From contig JAFUEH010000036.1 of assembly GCA_017463985.1 (NCBI GenBank), forward strand, positions 1 to 64,000: a stretch of DNA of 64,000 bases, read 5' to 3'. Every line of letters begins with the position of its first letter. The first letter of the stretch is position 1. Below are positions 9,651 through 19,285 of the stretch, one piece after another. This DNA comes from Eubacterium sp. GTDB lineage: Bacteria > Bacillota > Clostridia > Oscillospirales > Acutalibacteraceae. The notes beneath the pieces are model-generated. The model searched no databases. It had not been told where the DNA came from and was given only the letters and a program-made list of their open reading frames with translations. The position numbers and the translations under genes are program-made.

Positions 9651-11582
9651 ATGAAATTATCCGGAAAAGTGCTGTCCCTGTTGATGGCGGTTTTGCTGAC
9701 AGTGAGCTGCAGCGTTGGCCTGTCCGCGTGCGGCAAAGAGGCAGCGTCTGCTTACGAGCTGGTGCTGATCACTGACGGCGCGCCGATTAACGACAAGGGA
9801 TATAACCAAAGCGCCTGGAACGGTGTGAAGGCTTATGGTGATGAAAATAATATCGCCTACCGTTATTATCAGCCTTCTCTCAATGAGGCCGGCGAGCTGA
9901 CGACGGAAACGATCGCCACTTACATAGACCTTGCGGCCAAGGGCGGTGCCAAGACGGTCGTGCTGCCGGGCGAAGCCTTTGCCGTTGCCGCTTACGAGGT
10001 GGCCGCCACTTATCAGGATATCAATTTCATTTTGGTGGACGCCTATCCTCACGCTGCCGGTGACAGCGTTACACACTTTGTTCCTAATGTCATGTGCGTG
10101 ACCTTTGACAAGCTGGCTGCCGGTTATCTTGCCGGTTATTTCTCCGTTTCGGATGGGCTGAAAAATGCAGACGGCACTGCTGCCAGGGACTTTAACACGC
10201 GGCTCGGTTATCTTGGTTCTATGAGCTCTACGGCTGCTGTTCAGTATGGCACCGGCTTCGTTCAGGGCGCGGCTGCTGCCGCTGATGAAAACAGCGTTCC
10301 GGTAATCCTCGATTATGCGGAGTATGATAATCCGCTTTTGGCATACAACTACTCTTTTACGGTTCGTCCTGTCTATATTCCGCGCGAGGAGGCTGATAAA
10401 GAGACGTTCAAAGTGAATGTTGTCGGCGGCCTCGGCTCAGGCGTTTATACGGAGGGCGAAAATGTGACGGTCTCCGCTGAGCCTGCGCCTGAAGGAAAAG
10501 TCTTTGACCACTGGGAGGTTAAAAGTGATACTGCCGGTGTAAAAGATAAAAAGGTGAATATCTCCCATAAAAAGCGCGCGACGATGAACCTGTTAGTAGG
10601 CGATTGCGACTGTACGATCACGGCTGTTTATGCAGATGCCTCTACCGTACCGGTTACAGTGACGGCTGAGGACGGTATTACCCCTTATCAAGTCTATAAT
10701 GTACAGCCGGATACAATCGCATTCGTCACAGCGCCGCCTGCTGCGTCCGGTATGGTATTTGACCATTGGGAAACGAATGATGAAGCCGCGGTGGAAAGCC
10801 TGACGGAAAAAGGCACTAACGTCCACGTCAGCAATAACGCTGTTACGCTGATGCCGGTCTATGCGGAAAGCGAAGTGCCTGTATTTACGGTCACTGTAGA
10901 AAACGGTACCGGCTCCGGCGCTTATTTAACGGACGAGGAGATCACCGTGGTGGCTGATCCGCCGCAGGACGGTATGATGTTCTATAAGTGGGAAAATGTC
11001 GACGCCAACGGCAACAGCGCCGGTATTGCGATGGATAACGAATATAATTATGCTACTACCTTCAAGATGGTGAACCGTGTTGCCGGCATTGCGGAGGAAA
11101 TGTACGACAGCGGTACGCAGATCATTTTTGGCGGCGGTAATCCGCTGTCAGATTCGATCTTCACGGCGACGTGGAGCTTTGACTATCCGGTTTACGCTTA
11201 CGGCAGCGGCATCGATGAGAGCAGTAAGGGTAACTGCTTTGCTTCTGTGGTTAACGATTACGGTGCAGCGGTCAAGCTTTGTCTGGAAAGCTTTGCCGGT
11301 GCTTCTATCCTGACGGGTAACTGCGCTAACGGTTGTATTTATATAACGGGTAAGAGCGTGAATAAGTATCAACTGGACGGCAACGGCAATGTCGTGCAGG
11401 ATAAGGAGGGCAACAGCGTTGAGGACGCCGCCTATAGCGAGGCATATCAGACGGTGTATAATGGCTTAGCCGACGGAACGATCCGTCCGCAGGTGGTGCC
11501 ATCCGCTGCACAGCTGCTGAGTAAACTCGATACCGATTGCCTGACGGTGAATTATTGGATCACGGTACCGACAGCAGAATAG
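9651..11582 (+). CDS. BMP-family lipoprotein with three inserted InlB-like repeats
   Basis: 643-residue lipoprotein. The signal peptide ends in a lipobox GLSAC with the lipidated Cys at 27. Residues about 40-245 match the N-terminal half of the BMP/PnrA/Med periplasmic-binding fold (LITDGAPINDKGYNQSAW; NFILVDAYPH; KLAAGYLAGY). From about 260 to 470 come three copies of a divergent InlB B-repeat-type unit (GLGSGVYTEGENVTVSAEP; a second diverged copy; GTGSGAYLTDEEITVVADP), each ending in a DHWE or YKWEN core. The BMP domain then resumes (GIAEEMYDSGTQIIFGGGN) to the end. BMP proteins bind nucleosides for ABC importers, but no permease or ATPase gene is next to it. The start ATG follows GGGGG by seven bases. 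It is monocistronic, with promoter and terminator on either side. Confidence 0.85.
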   Translation: MKLSGKVLSLLMAVLLTVSCSVGLSACGKEAASAYELVLITDGAPINDKGYNQSAWNGVKAYGDENNIAYRYYQPSLNEAGELTTETIATYIDLAAKGGAKTVVLPGEAFAVAAYEVAATYQDINFILVDAYPHAAGDSVTHFVPNVMCVTFDKLAAGYLAGYFSVSDGLKNADGTAARDFNTRLGYLGSMSSTAAVQYGTGFVQGAAAAADENSVPVILDYAEYDNPLLAYNYSFTVRPVYIPREEADKETFKVNVVGGLGSGVYTEGENVTVSAEPAPEGKVFDHWEVKSDTAGVKDKKVNISHKKRATMNLLVGDCDCTITAVYADASTVPVTVTAEDGITPYQVYNVQPDTIAFVTAPPAASGMVFDHWETNDEAAVESLTEKGTNVHVSNNAVTLMPVYAESEVPVFTVTVENGTGSGAYLTDEEITVVADPPQDGMMFYKWENVDANGNSAGIAMDNEYNYATTFKMVNRVAGIAEEMYDSGTQIIFGGGNPLSDSIFTATWSFDYPVYAYGSGIDESSKGNCFASVVNDYGAAVKLCLESFAGASILTGNCANGCIYITGKSVNKYQLDGNGNVVQDKEGNSVEDAAYSEAYQTVYNGLADGTIRPQVVPSAAQLLSKLDTDCLTVNYWITVPTAE

Positions 11583-11597
11583 TCTTATCAAACCTAA

Positions 11598-11635
11598 AAC
11601 GGGAGGATACTTAACTGTACCCTCCCGTTGTTATT
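11598..11635. terminator. Bidirectional terminator between BMP gene and rnhA
   Basis: AACGGGAGG (11598-11606) pairs with CCTCCCGTT (11621-11629) across a 14-base loop, followed by TTATTATT. It lies between convergent genes and can serve both. Confidence 0.7.
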
Positions 11636-11644
11636 ATTGCATCT

Positions 11645-12082
11645 TTAATGCATCGCTTTGTAATAGTTGACCGCCAGTGCGTCGCACCGCTCGTTGTACG
11701 GGTGACCGGCATGGCCTTTTACCCATACAAAGGTAACCTGATGGTATTCGAGAAGCGGCAGCAGCTGCTCCCATAAATCGACGTTGAGCGCCGGCTTTTT
11801 ATCGGCTTTTTTCCAGCCGTTACGCCGCCATGCGTAAACCCATCGCTGGTTCACCGCGTCACACACATATTTAGAATCGGTGGTGAGCGTGACTTCACAC
11901 GGTTCGTTCAGCGCTTCGAGCGCCTTGATGACCGCTGTCAGTTCCATGCGGTTATTCGTTGTCTGTGCTTCACCGCCGCTCATTTCCTTTTCATACTTGC
12001 CGTAAACGAGCACTGCGCCCCAGCCGCCCTTACCGGGATTGCCGCTGCACGCGCCGTCTGTAAAAATATTGACCTGCTTCAT
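11645..12082 (-). CDS. rnhA: Ribonuclease HI
   Basis: 145 residues, the standard length for RNase HI, which cuts the RNA strand of RNA-DNA hybrids during replication and repair. The catalytic set is complete: D9 ([11 protein letters not shown]), E47 (NNRMEL), D69 (TTDSKYV), H124 (KGHAGHP) and D134 (RCDALA). The basic protrusion is present ([12 protein letters not shown]), as in the E. coli type. The ATG is preceded by GGAGAAGCTT. It is transcribed alone from a promoter at 12134-12162, divergently from the RNase J gene. Confidence 0.96.
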   Translation of the reverse strand: MKQVNIFTDGACSGNPGKGGWGAVLVYGKYEKEMSGGEAQTTNNRMELTAVIKALEALNEPCEVTLTTDSKYVCDAVNQRWVYAWRRNGWKKADKKPALNVDLWEQLLPLLEYHQVTFVWVKGHAGHPYNERCDALAVNYYKAMH

Positions 12083-12133
12083 AAGCTTCTCCGTACGTTT
12101 GCTGTTTGGTATTTATCGTACTGTTTTGCGTAT

Positions 12134-12162
12134 ATTTTACCATTCCGTTTGCAAATAATCAA
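12134..12162 (-). promoter_or_regulatory. Sigma-A promoter of rnhA
   Basis: On the minus strand, TTGATT (12157-12162) and TAAAAT (12134-12139) are separated by 17 bp, about 52 bases upstream of the rnhA ATG. Confidence 0.55.
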
Positions 12163-12176
12163 TATGGAATTATTAC

Positions 12177-12205
12177 TTGACATTACAAGCATTTTAATTT
12201 AATAT
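12177..12205 (+). promoter_or_regulatory. Sigma-A promoter of the RNase J gene
   Basis: Consensus TTGACA (12177-12182) with TAATAT (12200-12205) at 17 bp spacing, in an A/T-rich tract. The -35 boxes of this and the rnhA promoter lie about 15 bp apart, back to back. Confidence 0.55.
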
Positions 12206-12257
12206 ATATTGTAATCATTACACGACAAAATAATTTATTGGAGGTATTATTTAATCT

Positions 12258-14039
12258 ATGGCAAATCAAAAAAGGATGCCCGTCAACGCCGATCACGGAA
12301 AACGGAATTCCAAGCGGCGCTATTACACCTACCGCAAGGCATCTAAAAAATCTTTTCCTCTCGTTAGTGACAAGGCGCCTGAAGAGAGGGTGAAGATTTC
12401 TTTCTTAGGCGGTATGAACGAAATCGGCAAAAACATGACGGTTTACGAATATAAGGACGATATGTTCATTGTGGACTGCGGCCTGGCTTTTCCGGACGCG
12501 CAGCTGCTTGGCGTAGATCTCGTGATCCCTGATTTCACGTATGTACTGAATCATTTTCAAAAGGTCAGAGGTGTGATTATTACCCACGGTCATGAGGATC
12601 ATATCGGCGGTTTGGCTTATCTTTTAAAGCAGCTGAATGTGCCTGTCTATGCCACAAAGCTGACGATCGGCCTCATCAAGGGCAAGCTGGAGGAACACGG
12701 CCTCCTCGGCAATGTCAAGTTGGTGGAGATCAAGCCGCGCGATAATATCACCCTCGGTCAGTTTAATATTGAGCTGATCCATGTCAATCATTCTATTCCC
12801 GATGCTGTCGGTTTGGCGATTCGCTGTCCGGCAGGCGTGATTATTCAAACGGGCGATTTCAAAATTGATACGACGCCTGTGGACGGCGATATGATCGATC
12901 TTCCGCGCTTTGCTGAGTTCGGTAAAAAAGGCGTTCTGGCATTGCTGAGCGATTCCACGAATGCGGAAAGGCCCGGTACGACGATGAGCGAAAGCAGCGT
13001 CGGTGAAAGCTTTGAGCTGCTGTTCCGTAAGGCACGGCGCAGACGAATTATCGTCGCTACCTTCGCTTCCAACATTCACCGTGTGCAGCAGATCATGGAC
13101 GTTGCCGCCGCGAGGGGAAGAAAGGTCGCTGTTGTCGGCCGTAGTCTTGAAAATCTGGTGAAGGTCGGCGCGGAGCTGGGCTATCTGAATATTCCGGAGA
13201 ATATATTGATTCCTATTGATACGATCCGCAGCTATGCCGATGATAAGCTAGTGATCATCACTACCGGCTCACAGGGCGAGCCTATGTCGGCGCTGACGAA
13301 GATCGCGATGGGCGAGCACCGTAAGGTGTCTGTTACGCCGAACGATTATGTGATCATTTCCGCTACACCGATCCCCGGCAATGAAAAAATGGTCAGCAAC
13401 GTCGTCAACGCTTTGATGAAAAAGGGCGTTGAGGTCATTTACGAAAATATGTACGACGTACACGTATCCGGCCATGCCTGCCAGCAGGATCTTAAGCTGA
13501 TGATCGGTATTGTGAAGCCAAAATTCTTTATTCCTGTGCACGGCGAGCAAAAGCATCTTGTCAAGCACGCTTCGCTTGCAGAATCCATGAATATTCCGGT
13601 GGAAAATATTTTTATCGGTGAAATCGGCAACTGTATTGAGCTGTCCTCCTCCGGTATCAAAAAATTGCCGGATGTTCCCTCCGGTGAGGTTTATGTGGAC
13701 GGCTACGGCGTTGGCGACATCGGTAACGTGGTGCTTAACGACCGTAAGGTGCTTTCCAATGACGGCATTATTATCGTAGTGGCGGCGATCGATACGGCCT
13801 CCGGCTATGTCGTGTCCGGCCCTGATGTCGTATCACGCGGCTTTGTGTTCGTGAAGGAAAATGAAGCGCTGATGCAGTCGGTGCAGGACATTGCGCTGTC
13901 GGTGATTCAAAAGCATTACGATAGCCGGTATCATGATTGGAACAGTGTGAAAACCAAGCTTAAGGAAGAGATTTCCCGTTATGTCTATGAACAAACGAAA
14001 CGTAAGCCGATGATCCTTCCGATCTTTATGGAGGTCTAG
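12258..14039 (+). CDS. rnj: Ribonuclease J
   Basis: 593-residue metallo-beta-lactamase/beta-CASP ribonuclease with 5'-3' exo- and endonuclease activity, central to mRNA decay and rRNA maturation in Bacillota. The zinc motif is HGHEDHIGG (H110, H112, D114, H115). The beta-CASP region contains FASNIHRVQQ and GHACQQDLKLM. An N-terminal extension of about 45 Lys/Arg-rich residues precedes the catalytic domain (which begins at about VKISFLGGMNEIGKNM) and is absent from the shorter B. subtilis RNase J1; such basic tails are common in this group. GGAGG lies 13 bases from the ATG, a little far. The next gene, rplI, starts 17 bases downstream, so they are probably co-transcribed. Confidence 0.95.
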   Translation: MANQKRMPVNADHGKRNSKRRYYTYRKASKKSFPLVSDKAPEERVKISFLGGMNEIGKNMTVYEYKDDMFIVDCGLAFPDAQLLGVDLVIPDFTYVLNHFQKVRGVIITHGHEDHIGGLAYLLKQLNVPVYATKLTIGLIKGKLEEHGLLGNVKLVEIKPRDNITLGQFNIELIHVNHSIPDAVGLAIRCPAGVIIQTGDFKIDTTPVDGDMIDLPRFAEFGKKGVLALLSDSTNAERPGTTMSESSVGESFELLFRKARRRRIIVATFASNIHRVQQIMDVAAARGRKVAVVGRSLENLVKVGAELGYLNIPENILIPIDTIRSYADDKLVIITTGSQGEPMSALTKIAMGEHRKVSVTPNDYVIISATPIPGNEKMVSNVVNALMKKGVEVIYENMYDVHVSGHACQQDLKLMIGIVKPKFFIPVHGEQKHLVKHASLAESMNIPVENIFIGEIGNCIELSSSGIKKLPDVPSGEVYVDGYGVGDIGNVVLNDRKVLSNDGIIIVVAAIDTASGYVVSGPDVVSRGFVFVKENEALMQSVQDIALSVIQKHYDSRYHDWNSVKTKLKEEISRYVYEQTKRKPMILPIFMEV

Positions 14040-14056
14040 GCGAAAGGAGAAGCGTT

Positions 14057-14500
14057 ATGAAAGTAATCTTAAAAGCAGATGTTAAGTCGCTCGGTAAGGC
14101 CGGCGATTTAGTCAATACCAGCGACGGATATGCCAGAAACTACCTGTTCCCGAGAGGACTGGCAATGGAGGCGAACGCCGCGGCAATGAATGAATTCAAC
14201 AATAAGCAAAAGGCGAAGAAATTCCATAAGGATGAGGAGATCAAGGCGGCCAATTTGCTCAAGGATAAGCTGAACGGCAAGACCTTCAAGCTGACAGCTA
14301 AGGCCGGCGCTAACGGCAAGCTTTTCGGCTCCGTGACCTCTAAGGATGTTGCCGCGCAGATCAAGAAGGAGCTGGGAGAAGAGATCGACAAGCGCAAGAT
14401 CGTGATGCCGGATGTGAAGTCATTCGGCACGGTGGAAGCTGAAATTAAGGTGTATCCCGGTATTTCTGCCGCTGTGTATGTACAGGTAACCGAGGCGTAA
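14057..14500 (+). CDS. rplI: 50S ribosomal protein L9
   Basis: 147 residues, the usual length. The N-terminal 23S rRNA-binding domain carries the signature MKVILKADVKSLGKAGDLV followed by GYARNYLFPRGLA. A long connecting helix and the C-terminal domain follow. An AAAGGAGAAG ribosome site precedes the ATG. It lies between RNase J and dnaB, a conserved arrangement in Bacillota, although the gdpP gene often found here is absent. Confidence 0.97.
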   Translation: MKVILKADVKSLGKAGDLVNTSDGYARNYLFPRGLAMEANAAAMNEFNNKQKAKKFHKDEEIKAANLLKDKLNGKTFKLTAKAGANGKLFGSVTSKDVAAQIKKELGEEIDKRKIVMPDVKSFGTVEAEIKVYPGISAAVYVQVTEA

Positions 14501-14538
14501 GCTTCGCGTAAGACAGAGTGAAATAAAGGAAGAGCAAT

Positions 14539-15900
14539 ATGCCTGAAAATAATACTAACGTACTGCTGCCTTATAACCGTGAGGCGGAGCAAAGCGTACT
14601 TGGCAGCATCCTAATGGACGCGAGCTGTATGACGATTGCGGTGCAGTACCTGAAAGCTGAGCATTTCTATTTGCCTGAGCACAAGCAGATTTTTTCCTCC
14701 ATGTACATTATGTACACGGAAAAGAATAATGCCATCGACCAAATCACAATTGCCGATGCACTGGAAAAAAGCGGCTTTTCAGGCGCAAAAAATTATATAT
14801 GGCAGCTGGCGCAGACGGTTCCGTCCACCGCCAACGTAGGCAAATATGCCGAAATTGTCAGAGAGCAGTATGATCTGCGCTCGCTGATCGAGCTGTCGCA
14901 GCACATTATCGATAACGCCTCCTCCGGTACAGCCGATGCCAGGCTGCTGCTCGAAAACGCAGAGCAGCGCTTATATGAGATCCGTCAAGGTAATGACGGC
15001 AAGGGACCGAAGCTGCTGAAGGATGTCATCGTTAACGGCGTCTATGATAAGCTCGAAAAGCTGAACAGTGATGAGAGCGACCTGTATAAGGGCTATCCTA
15101 CCGGCTTCGGTATGCTCGACACGTATACGACCGGTCTTAACCGTTCTGATCTGGTGCTGATCGGTGCCCGTCCTGCAATGGGTAAGACGAGCTTTGCGCT
15201 GAACTTGGCGCATAATCTGGCAGTCGCCGGTAAAAAGAAGGTGGTCTTTTTCTCATTGGAGATGACGAACGAGCAGCTGGCAGAGCGTCTTTTGGCCTCG
15301 CAATCCGGCATTGAATCACGCAAATTCCGTACCGGCGAGCTGACCGATGATGAATGGGTCAGGCTTGGCAACGCTGTCTCTGTTTTCTATGATACCCAGC
15401 TGTATTTGGATGACCGTTCCTCCATCACGGTACCGGAGATGAAATCTGCGATCCGTCGGCTGCGCGATGTGGATTGTGCGATCATCGACTACCTCGGCTT
15501 GATTCAGTCTGCTGAGCGGACAGAAAACCGTGTCCAGGAGGTCACAAAAATAACGAAAAACCTGAAACAGATGGCTAAGGATTTGAATATTCCGGTGGTC
15601 TGCTGTGCGCAGCTTTCGCGTAGCACGGAGGGCAGAGGAAAATCTCATAAGCCGCAGCTGAGCGATCTGCGTGAATCTGGCTCTATTGAGCAGGACGCTG
15701 ATATCGTTATGTTCCTGTACCGTCCGTATTATTACAAGGATGAAAAGGATGAGGAACAGCAGGACGAGATCGATAAGAATAAAACTGAACTGATCATTGC
15801 CAAAAACCGCCACGGCCAAGTCGGCACGGTGGAAATGGTATTTGACAGTGAATTTACGCGTTTCCGTGCAGTCGATGTCAATGATAACTTCCAAAATTGA
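14539..15900 (+). CDS. dnaB: Replicative DNA helicase DnaB
   Basis: 453-residue hexameric 5'-3' helicase (called DnaC in Bacillus) that unwinds DNA at the fork. The N-terminal primase-interacting domain (about 10-110) contains NREAEQSVLGSILMD. The RecA-like motor has Walker A GARPAMGKTSFA (209-220), a CAIIDYLGLI Walker B and the LRESGSIEQDADIV segment. AAAGGAAG precedes the ATG. It lies 38 bases after rplI, and its last codons overlap the 5' end of tilS. No intein is present. Confidence 0.97.
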   Translation: MPENNTNVLLPYNREAEQSVLGSILMDASCMTIAVQYLKAEHFYLPEHKQIFSSMYIMYTEKNNAIDQITIADALEKSGFSGAKNYIWQLAQTVPSTANVGKYAEIVREQYDLRSLIELSQHIIDNASSGTADARLLLENAEQRLYEIRQGNDGKGPKLLKDVIVNGVYDKLEKLNSDESDLYKGYPTGFGMLDTYTTGLNRSDLVLIGARPAMGKTSFALNLAHNLAVAGKKKVVFFSLEMTNEQLAERLLASQSGIESRKFRTGELTDDEWVRLGNAVSVFYDTQLYLDDRSSITVPEMKSAIRRLRDVDCAIIDYLGLIQSAERTENRVQEVTKITKNLKQMAKDLNIPVVCCAQLSRSTEGRGKSHKPQLSDLRESGSIEQDADIVMFLYRPYYYKDEKDEEQQDEIDKNKTELIIAKNRHGQVGTVEMVFDSEFTRFRAVDVNDNFQN

Positions 15901-17185
15901 TCTGACGATAAAAAAATATGCAATGCTGGCTGACGGCGATACAGTAGCTGTCGGCGTTTCAGGCGGCGCGGACTCTATGCTGCTGCTGCATTATCTGCTA
16001 TCTGTCAGAGCGTCGTTGCACTTAAAGCTGATCGTCATGAATGTCGAGCACGGCATCCGCGGAGAGGCCTCTGAAAAAGATACCGCTTTTGTCAGACAAT
16101 TCTGCTTGGAGCACGATGTACCTTTTAAGGGAATTGCCGTGGACGTGCCTACCGAAGCGGCTGCCGCAGGGCAGGGCGTCGAGGAATACGCACGTGCGTG
16201 CCGTTACCGATTTTTTGAAAGCGTAGGTGCCGATAAAATTGCTACCGCGCATAATGCAACGGATAATTTAGAAACAGTGCTGTTTCGCCTGATCCGCGGT
16301 ACCGGTATCAAGGGCTGCTGCGGTATTCCTCCGGTCAGGGGGAATATCATCCGACCGCTGATCGACTGTACCGCGGAGGAGATTCGTGCTTATTGCGACG
16401 ACAGGCATATCCCTTATGTTATCGATGAAACGAATTACGATAACCGCTATACGCGCAACTTCCTGCGCCATCAGGTGCTGCCGGCCATGCGTGAGCTGAA
16501 CCCCTCGCTGGAGGCGGCTGGCGCTCGGCTGATCCGTAGTGCTGCCGAGGCGCAGGCATATCTGGACGAACAGGCGGCAGCGTGTCTGCAGCGCTCGCTG
16601 CGTAACAATCGCTTGTATCACTTGCAGGCGGAGCCGCCGCTCGTAGCTAAGACGGCGATCGTTCAGTGGCTGGACGGATACGGCGTCAGCCTTGACGAGC
16701 AGCATTTGGAGGGAGTCTGCACTTTGGTGAATTCTCCGGGGAAATACCAGCTGAAGGAGCGGCTGTTTGTTGTATCCGACGCGCAGTGCCTGCGGCTGGC
16801 CATATTTGATGATCCTGTCGATTTTGACAGGGTGCAACTGGAATCAGTGTATGTGTCTGCAGATACGTTCCGAAAGGCTGCTGCAGCATATCAACAACAG
16901 TATGACTTTGCGTGTGACGGCGATAAAACTGTCGGTCAGGTGACGGTACGGGCGCGCCGTGAGGGCGATACTGTTCGACCTGTCGGACGCGGCGTCACCA
17001 AATCGTTAAAAAAACTGTATAATGAAGCAAAAATTCCCGTGGAGGAACGCGCAAGCCTTCCGGTTTTGGCGGACGAGGCCGGTGTGATCGGCGTTGGTTC
17101 GCTTTGTGCGGACGAACGGGTGAAAATAGATGGCGACACCAAACGGGTGCTGCTGTTAAAAATCCTGATGGAGGACAAGCATTAA
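15881..17185 (+). CDS. tilS: tRNA(Ile)-lysidine synthetase
   Basis: About 434 residues. The enzyme attaches lysine to C34 of the CAU-anticodon tRNA-Ile so that it reads AUA; it is essential in most bacteria. The PP-loop SGGADS is at 27-32, with RGTGIKGCCGIPP and TRNFLRHQVLP later in the N-domain, and a C-terminal TilS substrate domain (RREGDTVRPVGRG...KKLYNEAKIP). The start is ambiguous: ATGs at 15875 and 15881 both lie within the end of dnaB and neither has a good ribosome site; 15881 is chosen. The stop TAA overlaps the ftsH ATG by one base. Confidence 0.94.
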   Translation: MITSKIDLTIKKYAMLADGDTVAVGVSGGADSMLLLHYLLSVRASLHLKLIVMNVEHGIRGEASEKDTAFVRQFCLEHDVPFKGIAVDVPTEAAAAGQGVEEYARACRYRFFESVGADKIATAHNATDNLETVLFRLIRGTGIKGCCGIPPVRGNIIRPLIDCTAEEIRAYCDDRHIPYVIDETNYDNRYTRNFLRHQVLPAMRELNPSLEAAGARLIRSAAEAQAYLDEQAAACLQRSLRNNRLYHLQAEPPLVAKTAIVQWLDGYGVSLDEQHLEGVCTLVNSPGKYQLKERLFVVSDAQCLRLAIFDDPVDFDRVQLESVYVSADTFRKAAAAYQQQYDFACDGDKTVGQVTVRARREGDTVRPVGRGVTKSLKKLYNEAKIPVEERASLPVLADEAGVIGVGSLCADERVKIDGDTKRVLLLKILMEDKH

Positions 17186-19203
17186 TGAGAAAAAATTTAT
17201 CTCAAAACTGGAAATCAATTGTGTTCTATATCCTTATTCCGCTGCTGCTGATCGGTGCGGTGATCATTATGAGCACGCAGGGGAAACAGGAAACGGTAAA
17301 GTATTCCGAAATCGTCAGCCTGTTCAGAAATAATCAGGTCACGGAATACGAGCTGGATCTTTCCAGCGGTGAGCTGACCTATAAGCTGCGCACGGATGAC
17401 GATGCAGAAAAGGCAGAGGAAAAGACCTACAGCGTTCCCAGTGTTTCTATCTTTCTGGAGGATATTTCCGGCTATGTCAACACGTATAACGACGAGCATC
17501 CGGACGGCCAGATCGCCTATAACTATAAAAAAGGTACGGGCAATTCCTGGTGGTTCAGTATGCTGCCGTCCCTGCTGATCGGTATATTAGTGATCGGCGG
17601 CTCGATCTGGATGATCCGCCGTATGAATACGACGCTGAGTAATGAGAATAACCGTGCGCTTGGTTTCGGTAAGCTCAAAACGCGGGAAACGTCCGAAGAT
17701 AATAAAAAGACCTTCAAGGATGTTGCCGGCTGTGAGGAAGAGAAAGCAGAGATGGAAGAACTGGTTGACTTCCTCAAGCGACCGGAAAAATATACGCAGC
17801 TCGGCGCAAGAATTCCAAAGGGCGTGTTGTTGGTAGGTCCTCCGGGTACTGGTAAAACGCTGCTGGCGAAAGCAGTTGCGGGTGAAGCAGACGCACCGTT
17901 CCTGTCGATTTCCGGTTCCGATTTCGTGGAAATGTATGTCGGCGTCGGCGCTTCACGTGTGCGTGACCTCTTTGAACAGGCGAAGAAAAAAGCGCCTGCC
18001 ATCGTATTTATTGACGAGATCGACGCTGTCGGCCGTCAGCGCGGCACCGGTATGGGCGGCGGCAACGATGAACGTGAACAGACCCTGAACCAGCTGCTGG
18101 TGGAGATGGACGGCTTCGGTACTAACAGCGGCGTCATCGTGATTGCTGCAACTAACCGTCCGGACGTGCTTGATCCGGCCTTGCTGCGCCCCGGTCGTTT
18201 TGACCGTCAGATCACGGTTAACCGTCCCGATACGGAGGGCCGCGAGGAAATCCTCAAAGTTCATGCTAAAAATAAGGCCTTTGCGATCGATGTCGATCTG
18301 CATCAGGTGGCAAAGGATACCATCGGTTTTACCGGCGCAGATCTGGAGAATCTGCTCAATGAGGCCGCCTTGCTGGCGGTTCGTCACCATAAAATGGCCA
18401 TCACGGCGCAGGATATTATGGACTCTATGACGAAGGTCGCTGTCGGTACGGAAAAGAAATCCCACAAGTATACCGAAAAGGCAAAAAAGCTCACGGCGTT
18501 CCATGAGGCAGGTCATGCGGTTGCGTCATATTATACGGAGTCGCACGATCCGGTTCGTGAAATTTCTATTATTCCTCGCGGTCTTGGCGCCGGCGGCTAT
18601 ACATGGTATACGCCGGACGAGGAGAATTATAGCTCTCGTAATGAAATGCTGGGCAGCCTCGTATCCCTGTTTGGCGGCCGTGTTGCCGAAGCACTGGCGT
18701 TGGGCGATATCTCTACCGGCGCGTCAAATGACCTACAGCGTGCAACAGAGATCTGCCGTGATATGGTAGCAAAGTACGGTATGACGGACGAGCTTGGTCC
18801 TGTGGTATATGACACCGGTAATGATGAGGTATTTCTCGGCAGAGATTACGGCCATGTCAACAGCTACAGTGAACGCACCGGTTCTAAGATCGATGCGGAG
18901 GTAGAGCGCCTGATGCGTGAAGGCTATCAGCGCTGTGAAGCGATCCTTAAGGAGCATTATGATAAGCTCGAACTGATTGCGACTACTTTGATGGAAAAGG
19001 AAAAAATCAATGCAGAGGAATTCCTTGCCTTGATGGAAAACGGCACACTGCCGCAAGAAATAGCTGCCGATACCACACAGCCGTCGCAGACAACACCGGT
19101 AAATGAGGTGACTCAGGCAGAGGAAACGCCTGCGCTGACGGAGGAAGCAACAACGGGAACCGTTGACGCTGCACCGTCAACGTCGGAGGACGTTGATCAG
19201 TAA
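17185..19203 (+). CDS. ftsH: ATP-dependent zinc metalloprotease FtsH
   Basis: 672-residue membrane-bound AAA+ protease that degrades misfolded or regulatory membrane and cytosolic proteins. TM1 is at about 12-30 and TM2 at about 124-145, with a small external domain between. Walker A GPPGTGKT is at 218-225, Walker B VFIDE at 274-278, the SRH region ends RPGRFDR, and the zinc site HEAGH is at 440-444. The last 30 or so residues are Thr/Glu/Ala-rich and low-complexity. The start is at MRKNLSQ, overlapping the tilS stop (TAATG), with GGAGG inside tilS. The tilS-ftsH order is conserved in Bacillota. Confidence 0.97.
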   Translation: MRKNLSQNWKSIVFYILIPLLLIGAVIIMSTQGKQETVKYSEIVSLFRNNQVTEYELDLSSGELTYKLRTDDDAEKAEEKTYSVPSVSIFLEDISGYVNTYNDEHPDGQIAYNYKKGTGNSWWFSMLPSLLIGILVIGGSIWMIRRMNTTLSNENNRALGFGKLKTRETSEDNKKTFKDVAGCEEEKAEMEELVDFLKRPEKYTQLGARIPKGVLLVGPPGTGKTLLAKAVAGEADAPFLSISGSDFVEMYVGVGASRVRDLFEQAKKKAPAIVFIDEIDAVGRQRGTGMGGGNDEREQTLNQLLVEMDGFGTNSGVIVIAATNRPDVLDPALLRPGRFDRQITVNRPDTEGREEILKVHAKNKAFAIDVDLHQVAKDTIGFTGADLENLLNEAALLAVRHHKMAITAQDIMDSMTKVAVGTEKKSHKYTEKAKKLTAFHEAGHAVASYYTESHDPVREISIIPRGLGAGGYTWYTPDEENYSSRNEMLGSLVSLFGGRVAEALALGDISTGASNDLQRATEICRDMVAKYGMTDELGPVVYDTGNDEVFLGRDYGHVNSYSERTGSKIDAEVERLMREGYQRCEAILKEHYDKLELIATTLMEKEKINAEEFLALMENGTLPQEIAADTTQPSQTTPVNEVTQAEETPALTEEATTGTVDAAPSTSEDVDQ

Positions 19204-19222
19204 AACTAAAAATTCCGGTACA

Positions 19223-19238
19223 ACCGCTGTGAACGATT
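19223..19238. repeat. 16-bp direct repeat, left copy (half-terminator)
   Basis: ACCGCTGTGAACGATT is identical to 21730-21745, where it forms the left arm and loop of an intact terminator. Here the matching right arm is missing. The two copies bracket the AT-rich island. Confidence 0.7.
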
Positions 19239-19242
19239 TTTT

Positions 19243-19285
19243 GCGCGGGGGCAGTGCCTATAGCTTCCGCGCTCTTATTATTTAT
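19243..19285 (+). terminator. Probable ftsH terminator
   Basis: GCGCGG (19243-19248) pairs with CCGCGC (19267-19272), with an inner GGC/GCC possibility, followed by TCTTATTATTTAT. The T-run is interrupted, so the strength is uncertain. Confidence 0.45.

Noticed and set aside
15797..15880. Longer N-terminus for TilS
   Set aside because: The extension lies entirely inside dnaB in another frame and has no ribosome site; PP-loop placement fits the shorter start.
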